A DNA stretch of 11,907 bases from Clostridia bacterium (GTDB taxonomy: Bacteria; Bacillota_E; RBS10-35; JAJYVN01). Below, one piece after another: positions 7,604 to 11,907 of the stretch. Position 1 is the first letter of the stretch. Every line of letters begins with the position of its first letter. The notes beneath the pieces were generated by a model, which searched no databases, was not told the DNA's origin, and worked only from the letters and a program-made list of their open reading frames with translations. A program made the translations under genes and the position numbers. The stretch is taken from positions 1-11,907 of the forward strand of contig DAHWHT010000285.1 in assembly GCA_027335515.1 (NCBI GenBank), read 5' to 3'.

Positions 7604-9117
7604 TTTCGGTTTCGGATAAGGCGGGCCTTGTGCCGTTCGCCCAGGGTCTGACGGAACTGGGCTGGGATGTGTTCGCCTCGGGCGGGACCCAGGCGGCGCT
7701 GGAGGACGCCGGGGTGGGCGTGCGCGGCGTGGAGGACCTGGGCGGGATCGCGCAGGTCCTCGGCGGCCGCGTCAAGACGCTGCAACCGCAGATCCACGCG
7801 GCCATCCTGGCCCGGCCGGACCGGCCGGAGGACATGGCCGACCTGGAGCGGCTGGGGGCGCAGCCCTTCGGCCTCGTGGTCGTCAACCTCTACCCCTTCC
7901 GCCAGCGGCCGGGTATTGAGACGATCGACATCGGCGGGGTGGCCCTGTTGCGGGCGGCCGCCAAAAACCATGCGCACGTCGCGGCGGTGTGCCGGCCGGC
8001 CGACTACGACGTGGTGCTGGGCGAACTGCGCGCCGGGGGCCTGCGTTCCGAGACCCGCCGGCGCCTGGCCCTGGCGGCCTTCCGCCACACCGCCACCTAC
8101 GACGCGGCGATCGCCGCCTGGCTTGCGGGCGGACAGCCCCTTGGGGAGTTGCGGACGGAGTCGCCGTCCTTCCCGTCGGACCTGCCCCTGGGCTACGTGC
8201 GGGCCATGGACCTGCGCTACGGGGAAAACCCCCACCAGCGGGCGGCGCTGTACCGCGACGCCCTGCCGGGTTCGCCGGGGCTGGTCGACGCCAAGCAGCT
8301 GCAGGGCAAGGAGCTCTCGTACAACAACCTGATGGATGCGGATGCGGCCTGGGACTTGGTGTGGCGCTTTGGGGAACCGGCGGCGGTGGCGGTCAAACAC
8401 GCGGGGCCCTGCGGCGTGGCCCTGGGCGGCAATGCGGCGGAGGCCTTCCGCCGGGCCCGCCAGGCCGACCCCGTCTCCATCTTCGGCGGGGTCGTCGCCT
8501 GGAACCGCCCCCTGGACGCCGAGACGGCCGCGGAGCTGGGGGACCTCTTTTTGGAGGTGCTGATCGCCCCGGAGGTGACGGCGGAGGCCGCGGCGGCACT
8601 CAAGATGAAAAAGAACCTGCGCGTGCTGTCCTGCCCGGCCCCGGATGCCGACCGGCCGTTGGACTACCGCGTGCGGCGCATCTCCGGTGGTCTGCTGCTG
8701 CAGGACGAGGACCGGTTGACGGCGGATGTGGCCGCCTGGAAGGTGGTGACGCGCCGGGCGCCGACGGCGGCCGAGCTGCGCGACCTGGCCTTCGCCTGGG
8801 AGGTGGTGCGGTCGGTCGGCAGCAATGCCGTCGTGGTGGCCGGCGGCGGCCAGACCCTCGGCGTCGGCGGCGGCCAGCCCAACCGCATCGATCCCGCCCG
8901 GGCCGCCCTGGGCCAGGCGGGCGAACGGGTGCGGGGCGCGGTGCTGGCTTCGGACGGCTTCTTCCCGTTTGGCGATGTGGCGGCGGCCGCCGCAGCGGCC
9001 GGGATTACCGCGATCGTGCAGCCCGGGGGCAGCGTGCGGGACGCCGAGTCCATTTCGGCCTGCGACGGTGCGGGTCTGGCCATGGTGGTCACGGGGATCC
9101 GCCACTTTCGCCACTGA
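7588..9117 (+). CDS. purH: Bifunctional AICAR formyltransferase / IMP cyclohydrolase
   Basis: PurH formylates AICAR with 10-formyltetrahydrofolate and cyclises FAICAR to IMP, the last two steps of the pathway. It has 509 residues (B. subtilis 512). The N-terminal methylglyoxal-synthase-like cyclohydrolase domain starts RALISVSDKAGL and carries SGGTQAAL, GGRVKTL (Lys63), VVNLYPF and IDIGGVALLRAAAKN. The formyltransferase domain contains RYGENPHQ, GKELSYNNLMDADAAW, the catalytic Lys270-His271 pair in AVAVKHAGPCG, VSIFGGVVAWN, SNAVVVA, SDGFFPF, QPGGSVRD and the terminal TGIRHFRH. The usual KTLHP motif reads KTLQP (Gln66), and KHxNPCG reads KHAGPCG. GTG 7588 is chosen because it opens directly at the conserved first strand and has a strong ribosome binding site. 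It overlaps purN by 16 nt; purD follows after 18 nt. Confidence 0.96.
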   Translation: MPRALISVSDKAGLVPFAQGLTELGWDVFASGGTQAALEDAGVGVRGVEDLGGIAQVLGGRVKTLQPQIHAAILARPDRPEDMADLERLGAQPFGLVVVNLYPFRQRPGIETIDIGGVALLRAAAKNHAHVAAVCRPADYDVVLGELRAGGLRSETRRRLALAAFRHTATYDAAIAAWLAGGQPLGELRTESPSFPSDLPLGYVRAMDLRYGENPHQRAALYRDALPGSPGLVDAKQLQGKELSYNNLMDADAAWDLVWRFGEPAAVAVKHAGPCGVALGGNAAEAFRRARQADPVSIFGGVVAWNRPLDAETAAELGDLFLEVLIAPEVTAEAAAALKMKKNLRVLSCPAPDADRPLDYRVRRISGGLLLQDEDRLTADVAAWKVVTRRAPTAAELRDLAFAWEVVRSVGSNAVVVAGGGQTLGVGGGQPNRIDPARAALGQAGERVRGAVLASDGFFPFGDVAAAAAAAGITAIVQPGGSVRDAESISACDGAGLAMVVTGIRHFRH

Positions 9118-9135
9118 ACGGCGGGACGGGGGAAG

Positions 9136-10386
9136 ATGCCGGTGCGCGTCCTGGTGGTCGGCGGGGGGGGGCGTGAGCACGCCCTGGCGTGGAGGCTGGC
9201 CCTCTGCCCTTCGGTGGAAGACGTCAGCGTCACCCCGGGGAATCCAGGTATCGGTCAGGTCGCGCGCTGCCGGGGGGTGGCCGCCACGGACCTGGACCGC
9301 CTGACCGGGATGGCGCTGCGCGAACGGATCGACCTCGTGGTGGTCGGCCCGGAGCAGCCCCTGTGCGACGGCATCGCGGACCGGTTGCGCGCCGAGGGCC
9401 TGGCCGTCCTGGGGCCGTCGGCGGCGGCCGCGCGGATCGAGGGCAGCAAGGCATGGGCCATGGCCTTTTGCCACCGCCACGGTCTGCCCGCGCCGCAGAC
9501 CCAGGTGTGCGCGACCCTGGACGAGGCGCTGGATGTTGCCGGCGGCTGGCCGCTGCCGGCGGTGATCAAGGCCGACGGTTTGGCCGCCGGCAAGGGGGTC
9601 GTGGTCGCCGCGGAGCGGGCGCAGGCCGTGGAGGCCGCGGCCGCGTTCGCCGCGCGGGGGCCGGTCGTCTTCGAGGAGTTCCTGGAGGGCCGGGAGGTCT
9701 CGGCCTTTGCCCTCTGTGACGGCCGCACTGCCCGCTTTTACGGGGTGGCGCGCGACCACAAGCGCCTGCTCGCCGGGGACCTCGGGCCGATGACCGGGGG
9801 CATGGGGGCCTTCACCCCGGTCGCGGATGTGGACGCCGAGGCGCAAACGGCCATTTGTGACCTGCTGGACGCCGCCGTGGCCGGACTGGCCGGCGAGGGG
9901 TGTCCCTTTGTCGGCTTTCTCTTCGCCGGGTTGATGCTGACCGCGGCGGGGCCGCGGGTGCTGGAGTTCAACTGCCGTTTCGGGGATCCGGAGGCGCAGT
10001 CGCTTTTGCCCCTAGTCGGCGGGGACGTGGCGCAGGAATGGCTGGCGGCGGCCCGCGGTGAGCTGGGCGGGGGTCGGACCATGCTGGGTCCTGGGGCGGC
10101 CTTCGGGGTGGTCCTTGCCGCGCCCGGCTATCCGGCGTCGCCGGAGTCCGGGGTGCCCATCGCCGGGTTGGGTCCGGACGGCCAGGTCCCGGGCTACGAT
10201 GATGTGCTGTGTTTCCACGCCGCCACCCGCTGGGACGGCCGCTGGCAGACGGCGGGGGGGCGCGTGCTGACCCTGGTCGGCCGCGGGGGCGATCTGGCGC
10301 GCGCCAAAGAGCGCGCCTACGCGGCGGTCGACGCGGTCCGCTTCCCCGGGGCCCAGTGGCGGCCCGACATGGGCGGCGCGCTTTGA
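9136..10386 (+). CDS. purD: Phosphoribosylamine-glycine ligase (GAR synthetase)
   Basis: PurD joins glycine to the phosphoribosylamine made by PurF, using ATP, to give GAR. It has 416 residues (B. subtilis 422) and the ATP-grasp fold. Motifs are VGGGGREHALAW (8-19), VVGPEQPLCDGIAD, GPSAAAARIEGSK, the ATP-binding VIKADGLAAGKGVVVA (Lys145), VFEEFLEGREVS, DHKRLLAGDLGPMTGGMGAF (residues 207-226) and the metal-binding EFNCRFGDPEAQS (277-289). The C-terminal domain with VLAAPGYP and GGRVLTLVG is complete. The ATG at 9136 directly abuts a GGGGGAAG sequence (9128-9135), so the in-frame GTG at 9142, 6 nt from it and giving the canonical MRVLVVG start, may be the true start. This is the last gene of the operon; its stop is 13 nt from the stop of the convergent DedA gene. 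Confidence 0.96.
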   Translation: MPVRVLVVGGGGREHALAWRLALCPSVEDVSVTPGNPGIGQVARCRGVAATDLDRLTGMALRERIDLVVVGPEQPLCDGIADRLRAEGLAVLGPSAAAARIEGSKAWAMAFCHRHGLPAPQTQVCATLDEALDVAGGWPLPAVIKADGLAAGKGVVVAAERAQAVEAAAAFAARGPVVFEEFLEGREVSAFALCDGRTARFYGVARDHKRLLAGDLGPMTGGMGAFTPVADVDAEAQTAICDLLDAAVAGLAGEGCPFVGFLFAGLMLTAAGPRVLEFNCRFGDPEAQSLLPLVGGDVAQEWLAAARGELGGGRTMLGPGAAFGVVLAAPGYPASPESGVPIAGLGPDGQVPGYDDVLCFHAATRWDGRWQTAGGRVLTLVGRGGDLARAKERAYAAVDAVRFPGAQWRPDMGGAL

Positions 10387-10413
10387 GGCGGCCGCCGGCT
10401 CAGGTCGGCCGCC
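10387..10413. terminator. GC-only inverted repeat at the purD/dedA convergent junction
   Basis: GGCGGCCG (10387-10394) can pair with CGGCCGCC (10406-10413), an 8-bp stem with an 11-nt loop. It lies at the junction of the two converging genes, its right arm inside the end of the dedA-like gene. Neither side is followed by a T-run, so it is not a canonical intrinsic terminator. In such GC-rich DNA a stem of this size can also arise by chance. Confidence 0.3.
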
Positions 10414-10984
10414 GCCGGGCCCGCGCCAGCCACACGGCCGCGACCGCCGCAGTCAGGGCCAGGGTGATGAGGGAGTAGCGGTCGAACCAGGGGATGACCG
10501 CCTGCCAGTGGGATCCCAGGGCGTAGCCGGCCAGCGCCAGCGCGGCCGACCAGGGCAGGGAACCCAGCAGGGTGTATAGGGTGAAGCGACCCAGGGGCAT
10601 GCCCGCGGCGCCGGCCGGAAACGAGATGTAGGTGCGGATCACCGGCAGCAGCCGCCCGATGAAGACGGCGCGGTCGCCGTGGCGCTGAAACCAGCGGTGG
10701 GCGGCCTCCCAGTGGTCGCGGCGCAGCCAGCGGCCGCCCCGCCAGCCGCTGCCGACGGCGGCGCCGACCGCGTAGCCGATCCAGGACCCCAGGACGTTGC
10801 CCACCGTGCCGGCGGCGATGACCGCCACCAACCCGGATACGCCGCCGCTGACGAATCCCGCCAGAGGCATGACCACTTCGCTCGGCAGGGGGACCCCGGC
10901 GCTTTCAAGGGTCATCGCCACGACCACACCCGCCAGCCCATCCTGCTGGACCAGGTGGTGCGAAACCTGAGCCAGGGTGGCCAT
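10400..10984 (-). CDS. DedA-family integral membrane protein
   Basis: This 194-residue hydrophobic protein belongs to the DedA/SNARE-associated (VTT domain) family, whose members are inner-membrane proteins linked to phospholipid flipping, proton-motive-force-dependent transport and envelope stress. The first family motif is ESAGVPLPSEVVMPLAGF, with acidic Glu27 and Glu36 placed like the essential acidic residues of E. coli YqjA. The second is FIGRLLPVIRTYISFPAGAAGM, with Arg111 and Arg117 at the same six-residue spacing as YqjA Arg130 and Arg136. A GSLPW motif at 141-145 matches the GxxxW position. Hydrophobic stretches lie at about 16-33, 37-75, 131-155 and 168-188, followed by a basic tail. 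The ATG at 10984 fits the family N-terminus but lacks a good Shine-Dalgarno sequence; a TTG three codons upstream is possible. The substrate is not predictable. The YkoP-like gene is about 106 nt upstream on the same strand. Confidence 0.88.
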   Translation of the reverse strand: MATLAQVSHHLVQQDGLAGVVVAMTLESAGVPLPSEVVMPLAGFVSGGVSGLVAVIAAGTVGNVLGSWIGYAVGAAVGSGWRGGRWLRRDHWEAAHRWFQRHGDRAVFIGRLLPVIRTYISFPAGAAGMPLGRFTLYTLLGSLPWSAALALAGYALGSHWQAVIPWFDRYSLITLALTAAVAAVWLARARRRPT

Positions 10985-11090
10985 CAGACTCAAGCCTGTC
11001 CGCCGGCCGCGCCCGAGCGCATGCCGGCCCCGCCCCCTTCCCGCCGCCGCTGCGGCGCACGGTGGCCACGTCTGCCGCCGCCCGCCCAGT

Positions 11091-11729
11091 CTACCGCACC
11101 GTCGGGGGTTGCGGATGGCGCGCGCCGTCCGCAAAGCGCCGCAGGAACGCATCGGCGCTCATCCACATCTCGGTGGTGTCGGCGCGGGTGTCCGCTCGGG
11201 CCGCAAGCGGACGAAAGGCGCGGCGCAGGCTGCGTTGCCAGAGGGTGAGCACGGTGCGGCGCAGGCCGGGGGGCAGTGGGCGCACGGTGAAGCCGAACCG
11301 GGCCGCGGCCGCGGCGATCGGGCTTGCCCCGTACACCGCGCGCACCCCCGCCGCGACCGATCCGTCGCGCATGGCCTCGGCCAGACAGCCCAGGTCGGCG
11401 CGCAGGTCGCGCATCACGGACCAGGTGAGGCTGCGGGTGTCGGTGGCCTCGCGTTGGGCGAAACGCTCGTTCCAAAAGTGGATCTCGGCCACGCGGTCGC
11501 CATGGCGGATCGTCACGCCGTCCGGCAGGGAGACGGGTCGGCCGAGGTACCGGTGGCACGCGACCAGGAAGGTGCCGCGCGACCCGGGTACCGGCTGGCT
11601 GTGTTCCAGGCGGCGAAAGAGCCATTCGACGGGTGCGAACAGCCGCCTCGGCAGCGCCGGGCCGACCTCCGACCGCAGTCCCGGCGGCAGCGCCTCGTGC
11701 GCCAATGGCAGCGCCTCCCGATGGCCCAT
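11091..11729 (-). CDS. YkoP-like domain protein of unknown function
   Basis: This 212-residue protein resembles the YkoP-like domain of Bacillota, known alone (B. subtilis YkoP) or C-terminal to polysaccharide deacetylases; the function is unknown. The resemblance rests on recalled features: a Pro/Arg-rich amphipathic N-terminus; a beta-rich core with LPDGVTIRHGDRVAEIHFWNE (68-88), where G-D-x-V-x-E-I-H-x-x-N-E is the diagnostic pattern; a helical middle (about 98-128); a GASPIAAAAARFGFTVRPLPPG stretch (134-155); and a C-terminal MWMSADAFLRRFA (188-200). There is no signal peptide or clear transmembrane segment, and no deacetylase domain is attached. The ATG at 11729 follows a G-rich stretch (GGGGCGGG, spacer about 7 nt). 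A likely promoter lies about 60 nt upstream of it. It precedes the DedA gene and may be cotranscribed with it. An entirely different family cannot be excluded without a profile search. Confidence 0.6.
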   Translation of the reverse strand: MGHREALPLAHEALPPGLRSEVGPALPRRLFAPVEWLFRRLEHSQPVPGSRGTFLVACHRYLGRPVSLPDGVTIRHGDRVAEIHFWNERFAQREATDTRSLTWSVMRDLRADLGCLAEAMRDGSVAAGVRAVYGASPIAAAAARFGFTVRPLPPGLRRTVLTLWQRSLRRAFRPLAARADTRADTTEMWMSADAFLRRFADGARHPQPPTVR

Positions 11730-11795
11730 TGGCTTGCCCGCCCCGGGCGAGGCCGCCGGGTCGGGGTGAACGGCGGACGGCCCCGCCGCAATGCG

Positions 11796-11824
11796 ATTGT
11801 AGACGACGCCGGGCGCGTTGAGAA
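11796..11824 (-). promoter_or_regulatory. Predicted sigma-A promoter of the YkoP-like/dedA unit
   Basis: Reading the minus strand, TTCTCA (11824-11819, 4 of 6 to TTGACA) is separated by exactly 17 nt from TACAAT (11801-11796, 5 of 6 to TATAAT). The -10 lies in a locally AT-richer island that stands out from the surrounding GC-rich DNA. Transcription would begin near 11789 and leave a leader of about 60 nt before the ATG at 11729. This is a sequence match only. Confidence 0.5.
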
Positions 11825-11907
11825 CGGTCCGGCATCGCCTGTGTCCCCTTCGCCCTACTGCACCCCGGAGGCGGGGCCGGCCGCACCGCGTCCGCGTCCC
11901 TTGGCGC
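11825..11907. other. Right-edge stretch without a recognisable gene
   Basis: These 83 bases lie upstream of the predicted promoter of the minus-strand unit. Short open frames cross them, but none resembles a known protein end. They include a small GC hairpin (CCCCG 11863-11867 with CGGGG 11872-11876, 4-nt loop). They could hold upstream control sequence or the edge of the next gene. Confidence 0.4.

Noticed and set aside
11863..11876. Small GC hairpin near the right edge as a terminator
   Set aside because: The stem has only 5 bp and no T-run on either strand; such stems are frequent by chance in this base composition.
10990..11886. Long minus-strand open frame overlapping the YkoP-like gene in another frame, and a plus-strand frame at 11062-11769
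   Set aside because: Both translate to Arg/Pro/Ala-rich sequence without motifs, whereas the 11091-11729 minus frame shows a coherent domain with conserved patterns.
1..11907. CRISPR arrays, tRNA/rRNA genes, insertion sequences, purine riboswitch
   Set aside because: No regularly spaced repeats, tRNA cloverleaf, transposase motifs or terminal repeats were seen. The operon leader where a PurR box or riboswitch would lie is outside the window.

Overview
This is a very GC-rich bacterial window with strongly G/C-biased third codon positions. It carries the downstream two thirds of a de novo purine (IMP) operon of the Bacillota type. The gene order is purB-purS-purQ-purL-purF-purM-purN-purH-purD. 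It matches the Bacillus subtilis purEKBCSQLFMNHD operon except that purC is absent between purB and purS. Three traits point to a GC-rich Bacillota lineage of the Thermaerobacter/Symbiobacterium/Sulfobacillus kind: the small three-part FGAM synthetase (PurS, PurQ, and a PurL of about 750 residues), a PurF with a propeptide and four Fe-S cysteines, and the gene order. The lineage is inferred; no 16S or other phylogenetic marker is present.

Region 1 (2-10386, + strand) is one continuous transcription unit of nine genes. purB is cut by the left edge of the window. Genes are separated by at most 25 nt, and four junctions overlap (purQ/purL, purL/purF, purM/purN, purN/purH), so translational coupling is likely. 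GTG and TTG starts are common. No internal promoter or terminator was recognised, and the operon's control region lies left of the window. The genes encode most IMP-pathway steps: PurF makes phosphoribosylamine, PurD makes GAR, PurN formylates GAR, PurS/Q/L make FGAM, PurM makes AIR, PurB releases fumarate to give AICAR (and also acts in AMP synthesis), and PurH finishes with AICAR formylation and IMP cyclisation. Carboxylation of AIR (PurE/K) and SAICAR synthesis (PurC) must be encoded elsewhere, probably at least partly upstream.

Region 2 (10387-11907) has two minus-strand genes that converge on purD with only 13 nt between the stop codons: a DedA-family membrane protein and, upstream of it, a YkoP-like protein of unknown function. 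A plausible sigma-A promoter precedes the YkoP-like gene, and the pair may form a small operon. The last ~80 bases contain no recognisable gene.

I see no mobile element, CRISPR array, tRNA or rRNA, and no convincing undescribed system. The observations worth following are local: divergent motifs in PurM, PurL and PurH, the PurF propeptide and its overlap with purL in a 4-nt-period sequence, the basic tail of PurS, and the YkoP-like/DedA pair.
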